Assembly (NCBI GenBank): GCA_945643635.1
Contig: CALZFC010000354.1
Coordinates: 310,001 to 374,000, forward strand
Origin: Allodiplogaster sudhausi
Lineage: Eukaryota; Nematoda; Chromadorea; Rhabditida; Diplogasteridae
Reading direction: 5' to 3'
Length of the DNA: 64,000 bases
Numbering within the stretch: the first letter of the stretch is position 1; every line of letters starts with the position of its first letter. Under the pieces are notes generated by a model that did no database searches, was not told where the DNA came from, and was given only the letters and a program-made list of their open reading frames with translations. Both the position numbers and the translations under genes were made by a program. Of the stretch, positions 22,588-35,490 are shown piece by piece.

Positions 22588-24550
22588 GAGAGCCTCTCTC
22601 TAAGGGTCAAGGACTGCCTGCCCCGGGGACCGATGTTCGATTTTGACTACCAGAACTTTATGAGTGATACATGGATAGATCATGAGGAAAACTAGACGGT
22701 TCAAAAGTTTGAGAAATTTTTTTTCTCCACGCCACCAGCCAAAATGTGTCAAAAATACGATTGCACAAAAAAGTCCCAGTCTATTAAAATGAATCTGTTT
22801 CTGAAAAGATTCATTTTAATAGACTTTTTCCGGATACAAATTTTTAGGACTAAAACAAATGTTATTTTTTGTGTTTTTTTTTTCATTTTTGTCGGTCCAT
22901 TTCCAGACAAGTCATTCCATAATATGAAAGTAGAGGAAAAAATACGTTATATATGTTTCTACGAAAAGGATTTGAGGACCCCTTTTTTGGGTATCAATTT
23001 TTGAATATTATATGCGATCAAGTGCGGCACCGCAGTTTAAGCTCCATATCTGTTTTCCCTTTTTACCTTTTCATCTGCAAAGCAAGTATAATGGTGTCAT
23101 TTTTTATTCTCTACAAATCATGTCTATACGAAGCTTTGATACTTCTCGAAAAATAAAGTTTAGACATAAAAATTCAATTTTTCGGGTTTTTCGTATACGT
23201 CTGCCGTCGGTTTTTTTTGACATTTTCCGTATTTCATAGATCGATTTCCAGATAATACTCACGGCTATCTTGAAGAGGAAAGAAAACTGCATAGAATATC
23301 ATTTTATTATAGGAATCTGAGAACACCATTTTTAGATACATGAATTTTAATCGGCAATAATGTGCGGAAATGTCATTAATAACTGTTCGGCTAGTCCTGC
23401 CCCAAAATGTTCGAATTGAATTTTTCTCTTAAAATCACCCCAAGGGGGTTCTTTGATGCGAGGAACACGAATATCATGTTTATTTTTTATTATGACGTCA
23501 TTTTAAAAAGATACGGTAGGTAAATGGCTGAACGACACAGTTTTACTATTCACCTACCGTATCTTTTTAAAATGACTTCATAATAAAAAATTAACATGAT
23601 ATTCGTGTTCCTCGCGTCAAAGAACCCCCTTGGGGTGATTTTAAGAGAAAAATTCAATTCGAACATTTGGGGGCAGGACTAGCCGAACAGTTATTGATGA
23701 CATTTCCGCACATTATCGCCGATTAAAATTCATGTATCTAAAAATAGTGTTCTCATATTCCTATAATAAAATGATATTCTATGCAGTTTTCTTTCCTCTT
23801 CAAAATAGCAGTGAATATTATCTGGAAATCAATCTATGAAAAACGGAAAATGTCAAAAAACCCGACGGCAGACGTATACGAAAAACCGAAAAATTGAATT
23901 TTTATGTCTAAACTTTATTTTTCGAGAAGTATCAAAGTTTCGTAAAGACATGATTTGTAGAGAATAAAAAACTACACCATTATACTTGCTTTGCAGATGA
24001 AAAGGTAAAAAGGGAAAACAGATATGGAGCTTAAACTGCGGTGCAGCACTTGATCGCATATAATATTCAAAAATTTATACCCAAAAAAGGGGTCCTCAAA
24101 TCCTTTTCGTAGAAACATATATAACGTATTTTTTCCTCTACTTTCATATTAAGGAATGACTTGTCTGGAAATGGACCGACAAAAATGAAAAAAACACAAA
24201 AAATAACATTTGTTTTAGTCCTAAAAATTTGTATCCGGAAAAAGTCTATTAAAATGAATCTTCTCAGAAACAGTTATCTGGGACTTTTTTGTGAAGTTTT
24301 GAATGAGCAATCAGATAAAAAAAAAGAAAAGTAAAACATCTTGTAAATGAAGCAAGTTACAGAACATCGTATTTTTGACACATTTTGGCTGGTGGCGTGG
24401 AGAAAAAAAATTTCTCAAACTTTTGAACCGTCTAGTTTTCCTTATAATCTATCCATGTATCACTCATAAAGTTCTGGTAGTCAAAATCTAACATCGGTCC
24501 CCGGGGCAGGCACCAATGGCGCCCTCCTTGAACCTTACAGAGAGGCTCTC
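22588..24550. mobile_element. TTAA-flanked foldback element 1 (1.96 kb palindrome)
   Basis: Flanked by TTAA (22,584–22,587 and 24,551–24,554). Two arms of about 940–1,000 bp are inverted and nearly identical, meeting around a short loop (about 23,523–23,551). The ends start GAGAGCCTCTCTCTAAGG. No transposase frame; the only frames are low-complexity. The arms differ by scattered substitutions and small indels, for example extra sequence at 24,300–24,360. It is the same family as the 15.7-kb element and is inserted in an intron of receptor A. Confidence 0.85.
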
Positions 24551-25429
24551 TTAATACCATTTATCAGTACTTATTAGCTATTTTTGAAGAATAAAAACCA
24601 ATGCACAGAAGCAAAAACTGTCGGTTATCCGTTTTCAAACTAGTTCATTTATAATTTTAAAAAAAACAGCTTTTTATGGCTTGATATATAAAAAGGTTTG
24701 AAGCTTTCTTTTTATTTTAAATTAATTTAATTAACACTTTTATGTATCTCTTCAAAATACACACAATGAATGTCATGCACAGTGTCTGTGCGAGGAAGAC
24801 GCAGAAAGCGTCGCCGAAAAAGGCTCGCTCATGCCGAACTACTTTTGAACGCTGAAAACTCATTGGCAAATTAGTGATTAGAAAAATTAAAATATTGTTT
24901 TTTTTTCAATTTTCAGCAGATATCGCTTTTTAAACATTAAAGTAACGCATTGAGGAGAGGACCACTGCTTTTAGGAAGAGAAGACGTCGTAGTGAGAGCG
25001 CATCCATTAGAAGAGTGGCTCCGAAGACAAGTTGGGTCACGCCCGCATGGATTATAATTGGCTATTGAAATAAATAAAAAATTAGCTAATTTTTATAGAT
25101 AACTAAGTATTTTATTTATTTATGATATACATATTAATTATTTACGTATTTGTTTGTTCATAAGTGATAAATTTTGTCATTTATTTTTCAGCACGGAACT
25201 AATCTTTCATTCTTTCTAAAAAAAATTCTCTGCAAATATATTTCTTAAAAAGGTAATTCTTATTTACATTGTAGAAAAAGTGAACAAAATATTGGATGAA
25301 ATATCCGCATAGAATGAAAGCGGCATTCAATTTTCTTATTTTTTTTTTATTCGGCCTATGTAGTTGACTTTGTACAGAGAATGCATAACACGGCTAGGGA
25401 ATCAGAGGTTTCGTAAGATTATAAATATG

Positions 25430-26040
25430 AAAACATTTGCTCTGGAAACGCTCCCATGGCAGACGATTGCTTCTTTGGGTATCTCCTGGAAGCCTAGAAC
25501 TCTTCCGGGATCGTCTGAAAAATTCCATGCTGCTTGGCACAACTTTCAGGAATGTTCCCAGGCCTGCGGCCAGAACTCTCCGGAATGTTCTGGGAATTAA
25601 ATTCAAAAGCCTGGGCTAGATTCGCCCCTTCCGAAATCCATATACTAGAATTTTTCCAGGAGCGGTGACGTTTGGGCCTTTTTCGAACCATCTGGAACGA
25701 TCTTGGAGCTGGGGCCGTAAAACGATCTCTGCCATATTCTTCAAGAAAATTCAAGGGTAAAGGCAGAAGACGGCACCTTCTAGAGTGTTCAGGGAAATTC
25801 CAGATGTCAGTGCAGAACACGGCAGAGTCTGGGAACTTCTGTAACGTGTCAGGCCCGAGGACAGGAGTTGTTCTATGAGAAAGGAACGGATACGGTTGCT
25901 TCCAAAATCTTCTGGAAAATTCCTGTACTTCCCGAATGTTCAGGGAATTTACAGGGATCGGTGCAGAACTCTGCCAACCCCGGAAACTTCTGGAACGCTC
26001 CCTGGCTCGGGGGCATGTAGTTTGCCTCTTGGGAAATCTT
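25430..26040. repeat. Diverged tandem repeat rich in GAAnnTTC motifs
   Basis: Dense alternating GAA/TTC pentamers: GGAATGTTCTGGGAA (25,580), TTCTGGAAAATTCC (25,911), GAATGTTCAGGGAA (25,937), TTCTGGAACGCTCC (25,988) and others. At least two units (about 25,790–25,870 and 25,938–26,020) share the order GTGCAGAAC … GGGAACTTCTG … CTCGGG and are diverged copies spaced by about 150 bp. These resemble heat-shock elements. Confidence 0.6.
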
Positions 26041-26761
26041 AGTGCGCAGATGCGAAAGTCGCGAATTTAGTAGTTGCTTTTACAATTTGGCTGCCTCAAA
26101 CTTTCAAACTTGGAGAATTGAACCGGAAGGAGGATGGACACTTCCAGAAGAAATCTGTTACATAGCCGAGCTTATTGTTAGCGCCTTATTAGTAGTTATA
26201 TATTATATTTTATTGTATCATTAAAAAATATATGTATATAATATAATGCCAACCCGATCATGCTGATATGGACAGACAACGGCTGTGAAGCGGTTGAATG
26301 TAAATAGAAAGGCGCACATGTTCTGAGCGAAGTAAGTAGTTTGTAAGAAAGTACTGCGTATTTCGGCAAATGTCCTGAAGAAAGAAAAACAATACCTTAA
26401 AGAGAATAAAGACAACTAGAACCTATCTGTAACAATCAGTTATAAAATCACTGACTTTATCGTTTATCCACTCGTAATACCACCAGAACCAGGGCTCTCG
26501 CAGGAGACGAACTGTGGGATAAGAATTTACATAAGTTAGAATGTTCTGAAAAGCAAGATAACTTAATTTTTTTCCCGCAATTTTTTAATTTTTGTATGGA
26601 CAAATTTTTTCGCGACTAACCACCGCACATGTGACTAGAAAGATTGAGGAGAACGATTTGGAGATCTTGTTGCGGAGGCAGAGCGTGGCGGAGACGGCAA
26701 CGATGCAGAGAAGCACCGCGGGCACTCCGTAGGCAAAGTAGACGATAGTCAAGGTTTCCAT

Positions 26762-28873
26762 TTGACTTCTAAATCCCAACTTAATTATTCTTGTAGAATC
26801 TAAGAAAAAGTTTCGAAGTGGTCAGAAGAGATTAGCTCAACTGAAGGAAGAATTTATATTTCATATACATAAGCCGTTTTTGACTAATTTACATATTTGT
26901 CAATGCCATCAACCTTAAAAGAGCTGGGCGCTCTTTCACAGGGATCTCTGCTGGGATCTCTTGGATTGTGGGAACAAGATGCATATGAATGTGTTTGTGA
27001 AATAAGTGCATAATAGGTGCTTTAAATGAAGCGAAAACTCAAAATTTTCGCTATTAGGATGATTTTTTTAATGTGTCCGGATTGAACTTGCGAATGCATC
27101 AGGAAAGAGTCAATTCCACGCTGGAAGAATAATTGTCTCCAGCCGCTGTTGTGTGTTTGCAGCGAAAGAAGGAAACTATGGTAACAGCAATTTAGATACA
27201 TACCTTCCTTCCTTCATGCCTTCATTGTCACGAAAATTCGCTCATGGGTCACCGAGTTCAACTAAATTGTTCTGAGTTGTGAGGGAACTTTCCCAAACAT
27301 TTTATATTCTATGGCATTGAACCTCGGAGGTTTCCTTAACCGCTCAGGGAATTTGCTCAAATATAGTGGGTTCCATTGTTTGCTTAACTCCAATAATCAG
27401 GTTGAATTCTTTCAAGTGTTCTTTCAAGGACTCTCGTCTCTTCCCAACCACCTCGCTCTCAGAAGGATCTCACAATCAGTCTTCCTTTGAGCTCACCGTT
27501 GGTCTCTTTCTTCATGAAATAATGAATTGGAAAACAGAACGAAAAATTCACAACAAGGATTTGAGAAATAACATCGCTACCGAAAGCGTCATATTTTCTG
27601 AAATTTTTGGCACTTTGTAAAACACCAGGTAGGCATGAATCATGCTTACTATCACGATTTCTTATATTTATATATTTAAATTATTATGCTGGCATGGCCC
27701 GGGCGGAGCCCATAAAAGGCAGCAGCTGGCCGGGACGGGCCTGACCAGGGCTGACCATACTTGCCTACTATTTCTACTTTATTTATTATCCTTTTTCAAT
27801 ATAACAAAAACACATACATATGTTAAGATGTGCGGTTATAAAGTCTTTTGCGATTTATTCCGAATGAATTTCTAGTTTGCTATTTAGAACTTAAATTTGT
27901 TTTCATCTCCCAGCTATTCTTGTTTTACAAGTAAAACCTTCGCGTTCCATTTTACTTCATGACTTTTCTCGTGTTTCTTTCTTTTTGTTCTTAATTGATT
28001 TCACCACTTTTTTTTTGGTGACGATCAATGTTATCTTCGTTTGTAGAGAAGTTCTCCTGTTTCGTCGCCGTCACGTGAATATGGATTGGACTTTGGAACT
28101 TTGCGTAAAGATCGCTTTATCAACAAATGGCTTGATGGCCGGTAACAAAAAAAATAGAAATTATAAAGTCACGAAAAAGCCATGAACTTATGTAGGTGGA
28201 GCAATAACTACAATGGTGATAGGCACTATAGTAACTTCGATATCCATGTCTCGCTTCTCGGTCAATGTGGTGAGGCTGGTTTGGTTCTTTCAGCCCTCTT
28301 AGATGGGCGACAAGAAGACCATTGATAAAGATCCTATCTCAATCGTCGTAACCAAGGTTTCTGAATCCCTCTTCGCTTCTTATGGACATGCGAATCGAGA
28401 TGGGCCTTCGAGAGTGGTATCACAAATCCATCCTCGTCTTCGTGTCACCTCCCCCCCCCCAGTGGACACAGTCCCCCATAGTCTGGCGGCCATCTCTCTT
28501 ACACCCGAACACAGCCTCGCATTCCTCCTGGCAGAAGTGGAAGGGTGGCTCATGATGACCGTAGTAAATATATGTTTAAAAGCTCGGTGACACAACTAGG
28601 TTTCTATTGACAGTGTAAATAATTAATGCTGTTTCGAATTGCCATGCTAACCATTTGAGTAGGCACTCTCATTCTCACATGCTATTGTGAGTGAGAATGC
28701 GAAGGGAGGCGGCAATTTCAATTCTCTAATAATTTTATTATATGTAAATGTTTAAGACAAACACTCGCCGATTATAGCTTGTTTGCTAATAAGCCATCAT
28801 TCAAATGGCTGTTGCCTGCAATTTAATCTTTGCGTTACTCAGTTCGCATTTCTCTACACTTCAGCAACCGCGA
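26762..28873. other. Receptor A 5' flank; no further gene supported
   Basis: 26,880–27,010 shares short motifs with 34,790–34,860 (5' flank of receptor B), such as TTGGATTGTGGGAACAAG versus TTGGATGCTGGGAACAGG, so the promoter was duplicated with the gene. The frame at 28,303–28,590 contains a C-tract and lacks splice context; I do not call it. Confidence 0.45.
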
Positions 28874-31800
28874 ATGGTTGCCTCCTCGTCTGCTGAGGTG
28901 ACTCTCGGGTCTCTCTCTGGAGAGCAGAAGGCCAAAGTCGGCACCCTCGACAGTGTCTTCAACTACTTGTCCAGTGAGTCAAATCTCAAATTACTTCTTA
29001 AATAATTTTTTTTTCACAATTCAGCGGAGAACGCCATTATGATCATACGAAAGATGGTATTGATATTTTGATGGGGGTATGTATACATACTGTAAGTTAC
29101 GAGAACTGCTTTCTGGCTGATAGCATTCGAAAGTTGTTCAAAACTTACTTCACGAATGAAGCGAAATTCTTGTAAAATTTGAGTCCTACCGAATTTTTCT
29201 TTTTCTTTTCTTTGTAGGCAAGACCGGCTGGTGGTTGAGACAGCGCCGGAGCATCATCGCTTATATGATAATTTCGTTCATATCGGGACTTGGAATAAAT
29301 GCGAATTTCATTGAAATTCAACAGGTTTACATGAACTTTTTGATTGCATTTTGCGAATAACAAGAAAGCTTTATGGGCCTGGAATCTCGCGATTCCGCAT
29401 GACATCTTCTGCCCATGCACGTCGGGTCTCCGTCCATCCAAATACATGGAAGGAATGGTCAGCAATTATTCTGAAAATAATAAAAGCGAAAGAACTTATT
29501 TATTTTCGAAAACAAAATAAGACTTCATGTCGGCGAACATTAGAATCGAACTGATTACCTGATATCTCAGTTTTGTAGAAAAGAGTACGAACTGCGATTT
29601 TAAGGGAGCTTTTTCGTCATATATTTCTGAGAATATACTTGTTTAAATTTAACAATAATACCCCCTTTAGGACGAAGACACCATTCAGACGTACGCAATC
29701 TTCATCGTCTGCCTTTTTCTCAGCTTTATTCCTTCAGTCGTCGCACACTCGCGAGTTTTTTTTCAAACAAATAAATCTTATATTTATTCCTACAAACTGC
29801 TTACACATTTTTGGCTTAAAAAAATTACTTAAAAGAAATAATTAATGAATTCAGAAGAAAAGAAAGAATGCTTAAGGAACCGTCGCCGAGTGATTCAACC
29901 GTTGCTCTTGCTCAGCGTTCTGCTTAGCCTCATGAAGTTCTTCTTCCTCGATGCTTCAACCTTCACGAAAGGCCTCGTTATGAGCCTGAGCATCGCGTAT
30001 TTCTTGGTCCGACACTCGTATTTCATTTGCAGCTTACCAGCATCTCCATTTAGGCGGTTTTGACATTGTCTGTGGTGTCTATAGTCGAACTTCTACCGAC
30101 CTCGGCCGTGTTAGCTAGCGTTTTTCATCAATCGCGATTTAAAAAAAAAGTAAACATGATAATTTAAAAGAAAAATTCAAGAGTATACCGCTCCTACGAG
30201 TATGGTAACATGAACACGCTTATTGTTAGCGCCTATGCAGTCGCACTGACACTGTGGGGATTTGCATCCATTGGAATGCTCCTCTTCGCGTTTCTGCGCT
30301 TTGCTGATTGGTTGTTTTTTTTAAAGATTTTAGTTGTTTTTTTCCAACTAAAAAATATCCTTTTTTTCAGGCATGCACTCGACATGTTCCAAGCTGTGCT
30401 CTCCTTTGTCGGATTCCTACTTTCTTGGTTACAACGTTATTTATTTTAAACTATAAAAAGAAGTTTAATAATATTTCTTTAAAATATTACAGCCAAAAGT
30501 AGAGAATAAACAGACAAATAAATGATTACATATATATTTCTCACTCGCACTTCGCCAGTAAATCGCCGTCCACTTCGCTGCTTCAGCATGACCATTCCTC
30601 GCTCAAGCGCTTCTTCATGCAATGCTTACCAAAAGACGGTCCGCGCCGATTAAGCAATTATGTTCTTTTCTGCAGAATATTTATCATAATTGTGTACTTA
30701 CATGACTAATTACCAACTTGGATAATTAAAATAGCATGTCAAAAAGTGGAGCATTGATCGGCGAAGATTTAACGCTTGACAACTCAGAGAAACAGACAAA
30801 CATGTCCTCGACGCTACTGTCTAACTCTCCAACTCCTGTACACTATTTCGCAAGCGACGAACTTTCATCGCCGCGCTTAATTCTTTTTTCGCTTGCATTG
30901 GAGTTGAAAACTAGTTTTTGGATAGACGTACTTCTGCGATTAAGCATAGTGAAAATGTTCGTCTTTGCTGATGGTGAGATGCAGACGCGACAGTAATTAA
31001 TTTTCCTTGAAAGGTCATCGGATCTCGCTGATCGGCTAGTCGATGCTGTCGAGTTTCGTGGCGATGACTACGAACACAGCATCTGGCATTATCTCGGCCT
31101 GGTTAGACGGCCATTTCAATATGACCAAAGTTTTACTTTTAGATTACTTTATAATTTTAATCATTGTATTTGTTTGGGTATAAGTAGTCGAATAATTACG
31201 ATAGTTGTACATGTAACACCGAAACCATTTCGGCTTCATTTAGGTTCTGCGCAGTCGTTCACTGTTGCATATTGCCATCACATTCTGTTCCTCGTGAGCT
31301 TTTTTTTAAGACCCAGTGATCAGTTATATGAAGAGAGAGAGAGAAAGAGAGCGTAAGATAGAGAGAAAAGTGACGATTAAGAGATATTAGAAAGAGATAT
31401 TTGGGTTTCAATATCTAATAGTGACTGTAAACTGACAGAACTGACTAGCTCTTTTTCCACATACACATGTATGTATAGGTATGTATGTATGTGGAAAAGG
31501 TGGTGAGAAATAAATAAAATCACTTAAAGCTGCGTGTGCTACTTTCTCTGGACAACAACGGCGAATCCGATTTATGAGTACAACATGCATCTTCCAGAGG
31601 TCACTTCATTCTTAATACCTTGTGAATATGAAGTGCGCAATTTGTTCCCTTAAGATGGTGTCATTTTAATCTAACATACATATAAAGTTCTGAATTGCAT
31701 AAATTGTCTTTGAAAGCCAAAGGAATTGCAAGTTCTTTTGCAGAATTTCCTTCTCATCGCGACCGGACAGACGTTCATGCTAATCATCGTCTACTGCTCA

Positions 31801-33008
31801 AACTCTACTCAGTTTGTAGATGCGAGCAAACCGATTTCGTCCCCGTACAAACAATACAAATAACTCTTTGTACTTACAGAATCCGTCGCGGTCAATTCTT
31901 TCGAATTGTCAGCATGCTGCTCTCGCTGCGATTAGCGGCTGCCTTCTTCACAAGCATTCATCGCCATCCTATTCCATGCAAAATCATCTTGTCGCAGTTT
32001 GGTGCGGCAAGTCGTAGCACACTGAATATTATATACTTGAGGAAAAAAACTTAAGATTGATATATTTAAGCATATTGACACGTAATAGCCACATATTAAA
32101 AAAAAATCGAAATTTGACTAGAATGCATCTCAGACGCCATTCTCTATTACCTCGCCGTGATTGCTCTGTATGCGATTGGTGGAAGCATTTGTGTACACTT
32201 CTTCTCGCTTCTGCTCCAAGTTACGCCCATCGTCACGCGGTATGCTAACTTCCATTGTTTTATCTTAAAAAAATAATAATAAATTCCATCTAAACATAAC
32301 GCGGCTGCAAAACATTAAGTTATTAATTTTAAATTTCTGAGCATTTAAATTTGGCTAATCTCTTTCCTAGCGCTCCCATGGCGTCGGCGATGGTCTCAGT
32401 TGCTTTTTGCGCCGCGATCGGCTTTCCTATCATGTTCAATTCAACCGAGGTCAATCAATCAATTCAATCAATTTATTAGGGAGCTGCACAAGAATTAAAC
32501 ACACATGGTAAGAAATATTAAGGTAAGATGCGAGAAGAAAACAAACATCATATGTAAATTAAATTGAAGAAGTGGACTATCCTTAGCAACATCATTAAAA
32601 TTAGTTGTCATTTTTGGAGATCTGTCAAATCGCTCTTTAGTGCTTTATGAATTTTTTTCGCTGTCCTCTTCGATTGCGAGCACAAATATTGGCTTGAAAG
32701 GTCTAAGAACAAGAGCAAATGTCTTACAACTTATGATTTAAAGTTAATTTTTAAAATTTTAGTTTATGAAATTTCTTGAAAATTATCTTTCAGAATGCCC
32801 TCGCGTTCACCATCTTCGCGGTCGTCTCCACCTGCTTCCTTGCCATCTGCTCACTTCATCTCCGCCATCTGCCAGCGCACAAGGTCATTATCATAAATAC
32901 GAAATTGTTCTTTTTTTGTAACGCGAGACTAAAATGTTGCCATTGCTTCAGTTCGACTACGTCAACGATCTTCTTCGCATCTCGAAGAAAAGTGGCTCTC
33001 AGGATTAA
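28874..33008 (+). CDS. Multi-pass membrane protein, transporter-like (10 or more helices)
   Basis: A chain of short exons, nearly all encoding hydrophobic helices: 28,874–28,973 (MVASSSAEVTLGSLSGEQK), 29,025–29,056 (ENAIMIIRKM, in phase), 29,218–29,324 (WWLRQRRSIIAYMIISFI), 29,671–29,754 (IQTYAIFIVCLFLSFIPSVV), ~29,877–30,059, ~30,210–30,310 (LIVSAYAVALTLWGFASIG), ~30,370–30,440, ~31,052–31,128, ~31,245–31,289, 31,748–31,806, ~31,880–32,020, ~32,120–32,230 (ILYYLAVIALYAIGGSICV), ~32,372–32,450, 32,793–32,882 (ALAFTIFAVVSTCFLAICS) and 32,952–33,008 (FDYVNDLLRISKKSGSQD, stop). The N-terminal helix following RQRRSI faintly recalls MFS proteins of the MFSD8 type; I cannot confirm this. Several middle joints do not close in phase with the exons I chose, so the model is approximate and exons may be missing. 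An upstream ATG at 28,805 is an alternative start; the TTCAG at 28,864 could be a trans-splice site. Confidence 0.5.
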
Positions 33009-33492
33009 AAGAGATCCAAATAGTCCAGCTCCAATGTGCACGAATAAACGGCATTTTAATTGAGGGATTCGGATAGGATTCCACCAGTTGTGATCGTTGG
33101 TTCTCGCCACAGGAAGAACAATTACCAGATTCTACCCTGTCTTCCCCTGCTTTCAGGGGCCTGAATGTACATACATATCGAGTCGTCCTTCTTCCCTTGG
33201 TCTTCTATTCAAAACAGACTCAACATTATGCACATTTTTAAATTAAATCAAATTTCATTGAACTTCTGATTGTGATATTAAATTGCTTTTAAGAAGATAT
33301 ATTGGAAAAAAAATCAAATTGGATAACTACGTTCCTTTTGTTTACCGATCTTGCACAGTCTACAATTGAAACGTGGCCTTGCTTTTGTTCTATAGTCTCG
33401 TTGGAGACGATATGTTCATCAAGCGTAGTCGCATTGAGGTAGGTAGACAAGATAGATAAAATTAAATAGACAGATTAAGATGAATCTATTTG

Positions 33493-34506
33493 CTATTTGA
33501 ATTGGTGACGGCGAGGGCCGGCGCAATGATGGGGAGGGGGGGGCAGAAAGCGTTGCTGGCGGCCGAGCCCGATGAAGGAGAGCGCCTTTCGCTGGATCAG
33601 GCCTGAACAAAGATATTTACAGACGAACAATCTTATGCGGCAAAAGATTATGAAGAAAAATCTTTGTGTGGTAAACGAGAATGGTGAACAATCTTTGTTT
33701 GGAAAAACAAGATAATGAACAATCTTTGTTTCGGCACAAGAGGATGAGAAGCACAAACTCGGGAAGAAAAGCATGTAGACGGGCGGGCCGAGTGAGAAGA
33801 CGTCCAAAATGAAGGGCAATATCGAAGCCATCACGTTTGCCGCTGCCGTATTCTTATCTTCCCAGAAAATAAATCGCACGAGCTATAAGTGTGAGAAGAT
33901 TATCGGATTTATATAAGGGTTCACCAGAAATTTAGCAGAAAAGGAAAAAGAAACAATGCACAGAAGCAAAACTGTCGGATTGTTCAAATAACTTTATCAA
34001 CGATTTGAGAAAAAAGTCTGTGTCTCAATCTACAAAAATTTGCATTAATATTTTAAATTAATACGATAAATATTTTAATGTATCTTTAAAATAAGCACAA
34101 TAAATGTCATGGTGACTGTCTGCGCTATGAAGACGCAGAAGGCAACGCCGAAAAAGGAGCGCTCGTTTCGAACTATTTTTGAACGCTGAAATAGTGGGCA
34201 ATGAGTAAATTTTTTTTTAAGAGTTACTTTTCCGTTTTCTGACGATCTTCCCTTTCATTCGTTCAAAAATTCGTTCATGTTCTGAATAAAGACTTTATTT
34301 ATCAAAAATAATTTTTAGCTTTTAAATAGTCATTTTTATATTGGACAATTTCGTTCTCGACCAACCACAGCACAGGTAATGAGAAAGATTGAGGAGAACG
34401 ATTTGGATATCTTCTTTCGGAGGCAGAGGGTGGAGGAGACGGCAACGATGCAGAGAAACACGGCGGGGATTCCGTAGGCAAAGAAGACAATGGTTAGGAT
34501 TTCCAT
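33493..34506 (-). pseudogene. Srg-like chemoreceptor B, deleted and frameshifted
   Basis: Paralogue of receptor A. Exons: 34,506–~34,366 (MEILTIVFFAYGIPAVFLCI, TM1); ~34,190–34,090 (RSKIVRNERSFFGVAFCVFI, TM5/6 side); ~33,881–33,760 (LPFILDVFSLGPPVYMLFF); ~33,604–33,493 (LIQRKALSFIGLGRQQ). The exons for TM2–TM4 are absent: the first intron runs straight to the TM5-side exon. That exon has lost two bases relative to receptor A (AAGATACAT versus AAGAGATACAT), giving an immediate TAA. The last exon has an eight-C run. Dropping one C would restore a tail ending VTNSNSK, like the paralogues' VTNSNNK and VATSKSK, while as read it ends early at 33,493. Three independent lesions make it a pseudogene. 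Confidence 0.7.
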
Positions 34507-35490
34507 TTGACTTCTAAATATCAACATAGTTCTTCTTTTTGAAAACGCTGAATCAAGTAGAAGAATCTATGGTTAGGTTCAGGCCGGTCAGGGAGAACTT
34601 TTTCAATTTTTTTTTAGGCCAATTAACATCTTAACTATTTTGCTGGGATGAAAGACAATATTACAACAGAAGAAATATAATATATGTACACATGTATTCA
34701 TAACACGTCTCTCGCTATGTTTGAATGATTCACTTGCCAACGCTCCCAGCCCGGAAACAACTGCGGTTATTTGACATATGTATATACATATATACATATG
34801 TATGTCCGCTTTGATTTCTTGGATGCTGGGAACAGGAAGCATATGAATATGTTTACGAAAAAAAAATTTCGAAATGCGTGCTAACGATAAATTAGCACTC
34901 TCATATTTCAAATGCTCTCTATCATAAGCAGAAGAATGGTCATATATATGTAGAATCATTGGGCAGTTGGCTCGTTTAAAAGTTGCAGTACATACATATG
35001 GTTATTTCTAATAACTATAGCTTTACATCTACGCTCCAATAAAGGAAAGTGGTCCGAGAAGGGAAAAGCTGATCTCTCAAGAATTTCTTAAGTCAAACAC
35101 AGAGAGAAAGAAAGAATGGCCATAAATTTCCACATTCAATCCAACAATTACTATAAAATCCTAACCTTGCTCTGAATAGGTACAACACATTGTTGGCCAT
35201 AATGTATGAGCGTTGATCATAAAATCTCCAGTCCGCCTCCATTGTTTCATACACATTATTCTTTCAGGCTAATGAATGAGCAATCGAAATAAAGGTCGCT
35301 GCGAGTTCATTTAGAATTAATTAATAATGAGAAAAGTGCAGAGAGTGTGAAGGGCGCAGGCCCGTTCTAATTCCATTGTGTCGTGTCTTTAGTGTGTGGT
35401 TGCTTATATGTATCTATGTTATGCCTAGTGACGTTTCATTCTTCATATTTTCACGCAGCATTAGTCATCATTGGTTATAGACGGCTTTCC
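34507..35490. other. No gene seen
   Basis: AT-rich, with short TA/CATATG tracts around 34,770–34,805. The first 350 bases are the 5' flank shared with receptor A. Confidence 0.5.

Larger units (their letters stand above)
21891..26761 (-). pseudogene. Srg-like chemoreceptor A, interrupted and probably damaged
   Basis: Exons recognised on minus: 26,761–26,621 (METLTIVYFAYGVPAVLLCI, TM1); 26,545–26,456 (NILTYVNSYPTVRLLREPWF, in phase); ~26,378–26,275 (TM3: FAQNMCAFLFTFNRFTAVV); 25,061–~24,975 (TM5: HAGVTQLVFGATLL); 24,851–~24,800 (RSKVVRHERAFFGDAFCVFL); 22,566–~22,445 (TM6/7: LPFISDVFSLGPPVYMLFF); ~22,035–21,891 (LIQRKALSFIRLGK…, TAG). The order matches nematode Srg/Srv receptors. Damage: the joint between exons 2 and 3 is off by one base with the obvious splice sites, and I cannot find a TM4 exon; that place holds a repeat rich in heat-shock-element-like motifs. 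A 2-kb foldback element sits in the intron before the TM6/7 exon, 18 bp from its acceptor. The last exons look intact, so the gene may have decayed recently, or a small exon was missed. Confidence 0.65.

Noticed and set aside
22744..24059. Paired frames in the palindrome (same peptide on both strands)
   Set aside because: Mirror images created by the inverted arms; low-complexity Phe/Lys content, no transposase motifs.
22584..24554. CRISPR-like or structured repeat array
   Set aside because: Only two inverted arms, no spaced direct repeats; eukaryotic context.
28303..28590. 95-codon plus frame
   Set aside because: Depends on a 10-base C run for its frame; no flanking splice signals that join it to a neighbour.
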